Positions 1 through 5,499 of a stretch of DNA of 7,669 nt are shown here, piece after piece. Under the pieces are notes generated by a model that made no database searches, was not told the origin of the DNA, and saw nothing but the letters and a program-made list of their open reading frames with translations. Origin of the DNA: DASWHX01 sp036397995 (GTDB lineage: Bacteria; Bacteroidota; Bacteroidia; Cytophagales; Cyclobacteriaceae); the NCBI GenBank assembly GCA_036397995.1, contig DASWHX010000150.1, positions 1-7,669 of the forward strand, in the 5' to 3' direction. The first letter of the stretch is position 1. Each line of letters opens with the position of its first letter. The position numbers were made by a program, and so were the translations under genes.

Positions 1-525
1 CGCATTCACTGTGGAAGGAAACAATCCCAATGGATGACCTGAATACATATGCAAGGTTTGCCGGTCGGACATGTTCGACAGATATTGCATTGTAAGCAGA
101 TACTGCGCCCAATTCTGAAATACTGCGCCATTGCCTCCATAGGTAATCAATTCATGCGGATGTTGAGCCACTTTTGGATCAAGATTGTTCTGAATCATCA
201 GCATGATGGCTCCCGCCGCTTTAGATTTGCAAGGGTATTCTTCAACCGGCCGGGCCACCATATCATAGTGGGGCATGAATCTATACATATAAATTCTACC
301 AACCGTTTCCAACTCAGCTAAAAATTCTATTGCTAATTCAGAATGAAATTTTGCGGGAAAGTATCTCAGGGCATTTTTGATCGACAGTATTTTTTCATTC
401 CTGGAGAGGATATTCTTTCTTTTTGGAGCATGGTTTACCGAAGAATCAAAAGGTATTGGAGGCGGCAATTCCACAGGTATCCCTCTGCGGATTTGCTCCT
501 CAAAACTGATTGTGGACTCAATCAT
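1..525 (-). CDS. hutU: Urocanate hydratase (urocanase), N-terminal part, cut by window edge
   Basis: This is the second enzyme of histidine degradation: it adds water to urocanate to give 4-imidazolone-5-propionate, using a tightly bound NAD+ as electrophile, in the cytoplasm. The window holds the first 175 codons and the frame is open to base 1; the family is normally about 550-680 residues, so most of the enzyme lies outside. Seen in the translation: VNHAPKRK (about 30-37), NALRYFPAKFHSELA (51-65), IYMYRF (78-83), the NAD-site segment YGGNG (129-133) followed by VFQNWAQY, and YSGHPLGLFP (161-170). The long N-terminal part before YGGNG resembles the long urocanase type that includes vertebrate UROC1. 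The ATG lies 3 bases after the patatin stop, so it is translated from the same message; an AAAGGAAA stretch lies upstream inside the patatin gene. Other hut genes, if linked, would lie to the left outside the window. Identification is firm. Confidence 0.95.
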   Translation of the reverse strand, partial: MIESTISFEEQIRRGIPVELPPPIPFDSSVNHAPKRKNILSRNEKILSIKNALRYFPAKFHSELAIEFLAELETVGRIYMYRFMPHYDMVARPVEEYPCKSKAAGAIMLMIQNNLDPKVAQHPHELITYGGNGAVFQNWAQYLLTMQYLSNMSDRQTLHMYSGHPLGLFPSTVNA

Positions 526-528
526 GTT

Positions 529-1305
529 TTACAAATTAAGTTTTTCCTTTATTTCATCAACCATGTCCATAGTATGAATATAACCCACTTCAAATATTTC
601 TTTTCCTTTTGTAAGGTCAAAAGAAGAATATTTCTTCATTTCTGGCGGTTCAATAACCACATTGCAGAATTCCTTGCTGCTGGCGTTGTTCCCATTTATC
701 GCGAGTAATAAACTTCTTTCAATTAATTTCTTCACACCCGTCAATGCAAAGTTATGATCTATTGGATTGCAATCAGACCCAATGACTTTATCATAATTAT
801 TTTCCCTGAGTATTTCAGCCGGCAGGTTTTTCAAAATACCACCGTCAACGTAAATTCCATCTTTATATTTAAGTGGGTTGAAAATTACCGGAACACAACA
901 AGAAGCCAGAATAGGCTTAACTAATTCTCCTTCGGTGAAAAAAACTGTTTTCCCTTTGATCAATTCAGTAGCTGCTATGTAGATTGGCTTTTTAAGCACA
1001 TTGAAATCATTCTCTGGCATGTGCTGAATCAATATTTTGCCAAGATTGTCAAGAGTAAGTAACCCATTTAAGGTGGTTGTAAATTTCATCAGCTTAAAAA
1101 AGCTTGTTTTAATAACCATATTCAGAATTTCCTTTGGAGAATATCCGTAAGCATACAAGGCAGCGATCATTGCACCTGAACTGGTTCCGGATAATGCATC
1201 AATCTGAATCTTTTCCTCTTCAAAAGCCTGCAACACACCAAGATGGCAAATTCCCTTGGCACCACCACCGGATAAAGCAATTGATATAGACTTCTTATCT
1301 GGCAT
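529..1305 (-). CDS. Patatin-like phospholipase family protein (RssA/YlbK-like)
   Basis: A 258-residue single-domain serine acyl hydrolase of the bacterial patatin family. The Ser-Asp dyad and oxyanion loop are all present: oxyanion motif GGGAKG (13-18), nucleophile elbow GTSSG with Ser42, and the catalytic Asp154 in the DGG motif (154-156, context YVDGGILKNLP). No signal peptide or membrane segment is seen, so a cytoplasmic or peripheral membrane enzyme is expected. Family members release fatty acids from phospholipids or other acyl esters; the actual substrate cannot be read from sequence. The start codon directly abuts the stop of the upstream hydrolase gene (TAA then ATG with no gap), and the stop is 3 bases before hutU, so the three are translationally close and very probably one operon. 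The family call is sure; the substrate and any link to histidine breakdown are unknown. Confidence 0.93.
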   Translation of the reverse strand: MPDKKSISIALSGGGAKGICHLGVLQAFEEEKIQIDALSGTSSGAMIAALYAYGYSPKEILNMVIKTSFFKLMKFTTTLNGLLTLDNLGKILIQHMPENDFNVLKKPIYIAATELIKGKTVFFTEGELVKPILASCCVPVIFNPLKYKDGIYVDGGILKNLPAEILRENNYDKVIGSDCNPIDHNFALTGVKKLIERSLLLAINGNNASSKEFCNVVIEPPEMKKYSSFDLTKGKEIFEVGYIHTMDMVDEIKEKLNL

Positions 1306-2139
1306 TTAAATATCACTTAATGGAAAGGTCTGATCTACCCTGATTCCTTTATCGGTTCTTTTTAATGTGCAGCATTCAATTTTAGGATCATGCTCAAAAA
1401 AAAGAATATAATCATTTTCCACAGCTTCATTAAGAAATTTTTCTTTTTCAACTAAAGTTTGGAGCGGTCTTACATCATAACTCATTACCCAGGCAACAGG
1501 TATATGACCTACAGATGGTAAAAGGTCTGCCATATAAACAATTTTCCTTCCCTTATAAGTCAAGACCGGCAACATCATTTTCTCCGTATGACCATCAACA
1601 TATTTAATGTCATCAAATGGGAGTTCGTTTCCAGCTTCTATAAATTTTAATTGTCCACTTTCCTGGATAGGAATAATGTTCTCTTTAAGGAAACTGGCTT
1701 TCTCCCTGTCATTTGGATTAACAGCCCATTCCCAATGATCATGGTTAGACCAATAGACCGCATTTTTGAATTGAGGTTCTAACTTACCATCGCTTGTTTT
1801 CGTTACAGAACCTCCAACGTGGTCAAAGTGTAAATGAGTTAGAAAATTGTCGGTTATCTCATCCGGATGAACGCCGGCTTTTTTAAGACTGCCCAGTAAT
1901 GTATCTTCACCGTATAAATAATAATAAGAAAAGAATTTTTCACTCTGTTTGTTTCCCATTCCGCTATCAATCAAAATCAGACTGTTATTTTCTTCAATCA
2001 ACAAACAACGCATCATCCAGGAACACATATTATTTTCATCAGCAGGATTAATATTATTCCAAAGTGATTTTGGTACAACACCAAACATCGCCCCTCCGTC
2101 AAGTTTAAATCCTCCTGCATTTATAACCTTCAATTTCAT
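1306..2139 (-). CDS. Metallo-beta-lactamase-fold hydrolase
   Basis: A 277-residue metal-dependent hydrolase with the full set of two-metal ligands: HLHFDH (His102, His104, Asp106, His107), His184 in DGH, Asp205 in YMADLLP and His250 in FFEHDP. The N-terminal GGAMFGVVPKSLW and the FFEHDP ending are typical of the lactonase/organophosphatase-like branch (acyl-homoserine-lactone lactonases and methyl-parathion-hydrolase relatives), though the real substrate is unknown. No signal peptide is visible. I chose the start at 2139 (MKLKVINAGG). An in-frame ATG at 2181 would add 14 residues (MAFSFISLIKKESK), but it lies inside the stem of the accA terminator, while the 2139 ATG has an AAAGAAAG purine stretch just upstream. 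A TATCTTTA sequence between terminator and start resembles a Bacteroidota -7 box, without a good -33 partner. This is the first gene of the hydrolase-patatin-hutU group, and its stop touches the patatin start. Confidence 0.9.
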   Translation of the reverse strand: MKLKVINAGGFKLDGGAMFGVVPKSLWNNINPADENNMCSWMMRCLLIEENNSLILIDSGMGNKQSEKFFSYYYLYGEDTLLGSLKKAGVHPDEITDNFLTHLHFDHVGGSVTKTSDGKLEPQFKNAVYWSNHDHWEWAVNPNDREKASFLKENIIPIQESGQLKFIEAGNELPFDDIKYVDGHTEKMMLPVLTYKGRKIVYMADLLPSVGHIPVAWVMSYDVRPLQTLVEKEKFLNEAVENDYILFFEHDPKIECCTLKRTDKGIRVDQTFPLSDI

Positions 2140-2166
2140 TTTGCTTTCTTTTTTGATTAAAGATAT

Positions 2167-2201
2167 AAAAGAAAAAGCCACAAACTCTGAATCTGTGGCT
2201 T
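2167..2201 (-). terminator. Rho-independent terminator after accA
   Basis: Read on the minus strand, an 8-bp perfect stem (AAGCCACA pairing with TGTGGCTT, arms 2194-2201 and 2175-2182) with an 11-base loop is followed at once by a T-rich run (TTTTTCTTTT, 2167-2176). It begins 21 bases after the accA stop. This is the form of an intrinsic terminator and marks the accA transcript end. It also separates accA from the three-gene group that begins at 2139. Confidence 0.85.
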
Positions 2202-2222
2202 CAACTTATTTAGGGCTAATAA

Positions 2223-3170
2223 TTACTCTGAAAATGCACCCATTTTAGAAAACTTTTCAATTCTCATTTGAATTCTTTGATCAGAATCTATTTTCTCCAG
2301 GTCTTTTATTGAATTGACAATGTTTTTCTTCAGCAAATCAGACATCCATTTCATATCCTGGTGAGCGCCACCCAATGGTTCCTCAATTATGCCATCAATT
2401 AATTTCAGTTCGAGCATATCTTTGGCAGTAGGTTTAAGCGCTTCAGCAGCTTGTTCTTTGTATTCCCAGCTACGGAATAAAATCGATGAACAGGACTCTG
2501 GTGAGATTACAGAGTACCAGGTATTCTCAAGCATCAGAACTTTATCTCCTATTCCTATACCTAAAGCTCCGCCGGAAGCACCCTCACCAATAATAATGCA
2601 GACAACCGGCACCTTCAACATCATCATCTCTTTTAAGTTCCTTGCAATGGCTTCCCCCTGTCCTCTTTCTTCGGCTTCTATTCCGGGGAATGCTCCTGGA
2701 GTATCTATCAACGTAACTATAGGTTTGTTAAATTTCTCAGCAAGTTTCATCAGGCGCAGTGCTTTTCGATAGCCTTCAGGGTTCGCCATTCCAAAATTTC
2801 GAAATTGTCGTTGTTTAGTATTTCTACCCTTTTGCTGACCTATGAACATTATACTTTTCCCATTGATCTCTCCAAAACCTCCCACCATTGCTTTATCGTC
2901 AGATACGGTCCGGTCTCCATGCATTTCAATGAAAGTATCCGTCATCTCATAAATATAATCTAAAGTATAAGGCCTGTCAGGATGCCGGCTTAACTGAACA
3001 CGCTGCCAGCGGGTGAGATTTAGGAAAGTCTCTTTCTTTAGTTCATTAATTCTTTTTTCTAAAGACTTAACTGCAGAAGAAACATCTGAGCCGCTTTTGG
3101 TAGCCAACTCTTTCATATCTTCTAACTTTGCTTCAAGATCTGCTATAGGTTTTTCAAAATCCAAGAGCAT
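2223..3170 (-). CDS. accA: Acetyl-CoA carboxylase carboxyltransferase, alpha subunit
   Basis: A 315-residue cytoplasmic protein, full length for the family. With AccD it forms the alpha2-beta2 carboxyltransferase that moves the carboxyl group from carboxybiotin (on AccB) to acetyl-CoA, making malonyl-CoA, the committed step of fatty acid synthesis. Seen: a helical N-terminal part (1-50, LEAKLEDM and SLEKRINELKKE), NLTRWQRVQLSRHPDRPYTLDYI (51-73), GDRTVSDDKAMVGGFG (85-100), DTPGAFPGIEAEERGQ (156-171) and the glycine-rich oxyanion segment GEGASGGALGIG (195-206), then ISPESCSSILF (222-232). All hallmark segments are intact. It stands alone, without accB, accC or accD beside it, and ends at its own terminator (2167-2201). 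A perfect TAnnTTTG -7 box lies 20 bases upstream of its start. Confidence 0.98.
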   Translation of the reverse strand: MLLDFEKPIADLEAKLEDMKELATKSGSDVSSAVKSLEKRINELKKETFLNLTRWQRVQLSRHPDRPYTLDYIYEMTDTFIEMHGDRTVSDDKAMVGGFGEINGKSIMFIGQQKGRNTKQRQFRNFGMANPEGYRKALRLMKLAEKFNKPIVTLIDTPGAFPGIEAEERGQGEAIARNLKEMMMLKVPVVCIIIGEGASGGALGIGIGDKVLMLENTWYSVISPESCSSILFRSWEYKEQAAEALKPTAKDMLELKLIDGIIEEPLGGAHQDMKWMSDLLKKNIVNSIKDLEKIDSDQRIQMRIEKFSKMGAFSE

Positions 3171-3174
3171 AGGG

Positions 3175-3199
3175 TCTAAATTTGAGGTACAAAATTAGA
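3175..3199. promoter_or_regulatory. Imperfect inverted repeat between accA and the dehydrogenase, containing opposed -7 boxes
   Basis: Left arm TCTAAATTTG (3175-3184) and right arm CAAAATTAGA (3190-3199) are reverse complements at 9 of 10 positions, separated by AGGTA. On the plus strand the left arm contains TAAATTTG (3177-3184), a perfect TAnnTTTG Bacteroidota -7 box facing the dehydrogenase. On the minus strand the right arm contains TAATTTTG (3190-3197), a perfect -7 box facing accA. Neither has a clear -33 TTTG at the expected 19-21 base distance. It could be two overlapping face-to-face promoters, a binding site for a dimeric regulator, or both. The inverted repeat itself is certain; its function is inferred. 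Confidence 0.45.
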
Positions 3200-3250
3200 A
3201 TATAATCTTATATTGAAGCCTAATTATTAAAGTTTTATCCCTAATCCAGG

Positions 3251-3964
3251 ATGCCAAAAGTAATTATTATCGGTGCCAGCACGGGAATTGGGAGATCCCT
3301 TGCCCTGGAATTGTATTCAAAAAATTATCAGGTTGCCATTGCATCCCGCAAAGTTGAAGAATTAAAGGAAATCTCATCAAAATGTGGTAATGAAGTATTG
3401 TACCGTCAAATGGATCTTCAAGATCTTGATGAATCGGTTGCGACGTTGAGTGAAATGATTTTTGCTCTTAACGGAATAGATATACTGGTACTGAATTCAG
3501 GCATCGCTGCCATTTATCCATCGTGGAAGGAAGAAATGAAAATTATTGATGTAAATGTAAAAGGGTTTGTAGCTCTGGCTCATACCGGCATGGATCATTT
3601 TAAACAACAAGGGCATGGACATCTGGTTGGAATCTCTTCAATCGCTTCATTGGTTGGCTTCAGAAAGACTACGGCATACTCAGGAAGTAAAGCTTTTATT
3701 TCCAATTATATGCAAGGACTTCGAAATTTGAGTAGAAAGAAAAAGTTAAATATAACAATAACTGATATTCGACCTGGCTTTGTATTGACACCCATGACGG
3801 AACAAAACCTTGGAATGTTTTGGGTGGCTACTCCGGAAAAGGCAGCAAAACAAATTTGGCAAGCAATTGAACGAAAAGCTTCAGTTGTTTATGTGACAAG
3901 ACGATGGAGACTTTTTGCATTTCTTATCCGGATTATGCCAGGCAAGCTCAGAGATTTTTTCTAG
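3251..3964 (+). CDS. Short-chain dehydrogenase/reductase (SDR), classical type
   Basis: A 237-residue Rossmann-fold oxidoreductase. The nucleotide loop GASTGIG (8-14) opens the domain. Arg33 at the end of the second strand (ASRK) points to NADP(H) rather than NAD(H). NSG (82-84) replaces the usual NAG. The catalytic set is Asn102, Ser130, Tyr143 and Lys147 (YSGSK), and RPGFVLTPM (174-182) is the usual PG motif region. The C-terminus (about 211-237) is basic and hydrophobic (RRWRLFAFLIRIMP), as in many bacterial YdfG- or DltE-like members, and may touch the membrane. The ATG follows a weak CCAGG purine site. It is divergent from accA; a role in fatty-acid or ketone reduction is possible from position, but the substrate cannot be predicted. 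No strong terminator follows, only an AT-rich imperfect dyad around 3967-3995. Confidence 0.93.
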   Translation: MPKVIIIGASTGIGRSLALELYSKNYQVAIASRKVEELKEISSKCGNEVLYRQMDLQDLDESVATLSEMIFALNGIDILVLNSGIAAIYPSWKEEMKIIDVNVKGFVALAHTGMDHFKQQGHGHLVGISSIASLVGFRKTTAYSGSKAFISNYMQGLRNLSRKKKLNITITDIRPGFVLTPMTEQNLGMFWVATPEKAAKQIWQAIERKASVVYVTRRWRLFAFLIRIMPGKLRDFF

Positions 3965-3996
3965 ACTGATTTTGATAGTGTAACAAAAAAAATCAA

Positions 3997-4028
3997 TTTT
4001 CAATTTCATAGTCTTTTTCATATAATTG
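3997..4028 (+). promoter_or_regulatory. Possible promoter of the 172-residue hypothetical gene
   Basis: TATAATTG (4021-4028) matches the Bacteroidota -7 box TAnnTTTG at all but one fixed position, and TTTT (3997-4000), an imperfect -33 element, lies 20 bases upstream. A start near 4035 would give a leader of about 14 bases. The region is AT-rich, so a chance match is quite possible. Confidence 0.28.
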
Positions 4029-4048
4029 CTAACAGATTTGAGGAATTC

Positions 4049-4567
4049 ATGATCAATCAGTTAAAGGAGTTACAATTACCCAAGTTGGTACTGGTAAAAA
4101 ATCTGACGTTTCCTGAGCCCTACAGAGAAGACCCCGAATTTATTGATGGCAAACTAATTGACAGCGGTCACACAATTACAAAACTGCGAGATAGCATTCC
4201 GAGCAAATTACCTGAACCTTTCGATGAAGATAAATGGTTACTTTATGAATACAAGTTTGGCAGCAGGAATCTGGCAGATGGGTACTTTACAGATCTGCCC
4301 ATGGATTTAGCGGATGAACTTTGTGACAGAAAAATCTTCGGAGAAAGCTACACAATTATATGGTTAGTCCCGCCCGATATGGAATCCATTCTGAATGTAC
4401 TCAGGAAACTGCCACTGGCAGGTTTTGGTCCTGAACAAATATGGGAATGGTACCTGGACAGGATGGTAGTATTTCCACCTAAGTGTCTTGATGCGGTTAA
4501 AAGCCAATTTGAATTAGGATTTAATTTTACGGTTCAGGAAAAATTTACGGAAATAATGAACAGTTAA
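4049..4567 (+). CDS. Hypothetical protein, 172 residues
   Basis: I do not recognise this family. The protein is soluble-looking, with no signal peptide or membrane segment, and is rich in acidic residues, prolines and aromatics (for example FPEPYREDPEF at 21-31, DEDKWLLYEYKFG at 59-71, IWLVPPDMES at 104-113, QIWEWYLDRMVVFPP at 130-144). A GAGGA ribosome-binding site sits 4 bases before the ATG, which is strong for this kind of genome and supports both the start and that the gene is real. It lies 84 bases after the dehydrogenase on the same strand and ends 3 bases before the end of a convergent small gene. No catalytic motif can be assigned. Composition and reading frame suit a conserved lineage protein rather than a chance open frame. 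Confidence 0.75.
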   Translation: MINQLKELQLPKLVLVKNLTFPEPYREDPEFIDGKLIDSGHTITKLRDSIPSKLPEPFDEDKWLLYEYKFGSRNLADGYFTDLPMDLADELCDRKIFGESYTIIWLVPPDMESILNVLRKLPLAGFGPEQIWEWYLDRMVVFPPKCLDAVKSQFELGFNFTVQEKFTEIMNS

Positions 4568-4570
4568 ATT

Positions 4571-4792
4571 TTAATGCTTTTCCACATATGCTTTATGGGG
4601 CCTTAGCACGTTGGCAACATCCTCCCACTCCTCTTTATTTACAGTCAGGTATGCAATTGAAAAACTGGCGGAAACTGACTCAATGCCTGACGAATAATTT
4701 TGGATTTTCTTCCTGATCACAAATTCTTCCAAATGCTTTGCATGATGCAAAGCAAATTGTTCAGACTCCTCACCACTGAATTCCCAAATCAT
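4571..4792 (-). CDS. Small hypothetical protein, 73 residues (78 with a GTG start)
   Basis: A short acidic protein beginning MIWEFSGEES. I prefer the ATG at 4792; an in-frame GTG at 4807 would add five residues (MDRVK). No family is recognised. The pattern suggests a strand (MIWEF), a long helix (about 9-30), two strands (about 38-54), a second helix (NKEEWEDVANVLRP) and a last strand (AYVEKH). This would suit a ferredoxin-like beta-alpha-beta-beta-alpha-beta fold, but that is inference only. It is convergent with the 172-residue gene, stop to stop with 3 bases between and no hairpin, and divergent from the outer-membrane barrel gene. Coding is likely because the frame fills the gap between two genes and the residue pattern is protein-like. 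Confidence 0.65.
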   Translation of the reverse strand: MIWEFSGEESEQFALHHAKHLEEFVIRKKIQNYSSGIESVSASFSIAYLTVNKEEWEDVANVLRPHKAYVEKH

Positions 4793-4825
4793 TTTTACTC
4801 TATCCACGTATAATAATTAGATAAA

Positions 4826-4855
4826 CAAATTTGTATCTTACAATAACTTAACAAA
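4826..4855 (-). promoter_or_regulatory. Possible promoter of the small 73-residue gene, overlapping a 10-bp palindrome
   Basis: On the minus strand TTTG (4852-4855) lies 18 bases upstream of CAAATTTG (4826-4833), which fits the TAnnTTTG -7 box except for its first base. The spacing is one base short of the usual 19-21. The -7 candidate is the core of the perfect palindrome ACAAATTTGT (4825-4834), so a two-fold binding protein could also sit here. A transcript would start near 4819 with a leader of about 27 bases. Confidence 0.25.
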
Positions 4856-4865
4856 CATTACGAAG

Positions 4866-5456
4866 ATGAGAAAAATATTATTAATGATTACCATGGTGTT
4901 TACAACTAGTGTTGTCTTTGCACAGCAACCTTCTAAGGGTGCAATTCTGATAGGGGGTGATTTATCATTTGATATCCAAAAATATACGGATAAGGATGCC
5001 GTCTCTGGAGTATCAACTGAAACAAACCAAGTGGGTTTTGGATTTGGACCGAGAGGCGGCTATGTGCTTTTTGACGGATTCCTGGTCGGGGCAACATTAG
5101 ATTTTTTTACATCAAGAAATAAATTTGGTGTGGATAAATTTACCAGTTCCACTTTCCAGGCTGGGCCATTTGTGAGATATTACCTGCCCTTCGGATTATT
5201 TGGGGAAGTAAATTTTACAGGCGGTGTGCAATCAAGTGAGTTCACATCGGGAGGTACGTCAAGTCCGCGAACTACGAATAGTTTAACTTCCGGTTTTCTG
5301 GGTGCCGGATTTGCTTATTTTCTAAATTCAAATGTAAGTTTGGAGCCATTATTGGGTTATGGTTTCGACAGGACTAAATTGGACAACAATGATACAATTA
5401 CAATTGGTGGATTGCGTTTCCGCGTATCACTTATTGTATATTTGAAGAATGAATAA
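4866..5456 (+). CDS. Outer-membrane beta-barrel protein (OmpX/OMP_b-brl type)
   Basis: A 196-residue secreted protein with a typical signal peptide: basic start (MRK), hydrophobic core (about 4-18) and a VFA/QQ signal-peptidase I site after residue 19. The mature part of about 177 residues alternates hydrophobic and polar residues and is rich in glycine and aromatics, in the manner of an 8-stranded barrel. Examples are AILIGGDLSFDI, VGFGFGPRGGYVLF, FLVGATLDFF, FQAGPFVRYYLPF, LFGEVNFTGGV, SGFLGAGFAYFL, VSLEPLLGYGFD and GGLRFRVSLIVYL. The end lacks the terminal Phe seen in proteobacterial porins, having a short KNE tail, which is not unusual in Bacteroidota. Function is probably structural or a small-molecule or adhesion role; the sequence gives no substrate. 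It stands alone and ends just before a shared hairpin. Confidence 0.85.
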   Translation: MRKILLMITMVFTTSVVFAQQPSKGAILIGGDLSFDIQKYTDKDAVSGVSTETNQVGFGFGPRGGYVLFDGFLVGATLDFFTSRNKFGVDKFTSSTFQAGPFVRYYLPFGLFGEVNFTGGVQSSEFTSGGTSSPRTTNSLTSGFLGAGFAYFLNSNVSLEPLLGYGFDRTKLDNNDTITIGGLRFRVSLIVYLKNE

Positions 5457-5464
5457 TTAGGAAC

Positions 5465-5499
5465 AATTTAGTAGCCTGGCACTGACAGGCTACTAAATT
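5465..5499. terminator. Bidirectional hairpin terminator between barrel gene and ABC exporter
   Basis: A perfect 14-bp stem: AATTTAGTAGCCTG (5465-5478) pairs with CAGGCTACTAAATT (5486-5499) around the 7-base loop GCACTGA. It starts 8 bases after the barrel stop on the plus strand. On the minus strand it includes the exporter's stop codon TAG (5493-5495) and a second TAG right after it (5490-5492). The A/T ends of the stem give only a short U run in either direction, so termination may be incomplete, but the perfect pairing and convergent position make a shared transcript end the best reading. Confidence 0.85.

Noticed and set aside
49..708. Plus-strand open frames across the left edge (90, 121 and 66 residues)
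   Set aside because: They lie opposite the hutU and patatin coding frames, which show clear family motifs; the plus-strand translations have no recognisable protein character.
2139..2181. Fourteen-residue N-terminal extension of the metallo-hydrolase
   Set aside because: It would start within the accA terminator stem, and the extra residues come from the T-rich tail; the ATG at 2139 gives a normal family N-terminus.
1949..3198. Plus-strand frames of 99, 127 and 61 residues over the hydrolase and accA
   Set aside because: They are antisense shadows of well-conserved genes, with no ribosome site or motif of their own.
3967..3995. Possible terminator after the dehydrogenase
   Set aside because: The dyad is almost all A and T with unequal A/T runs, so pairing is weak and there is no proper stem followed by a T run.
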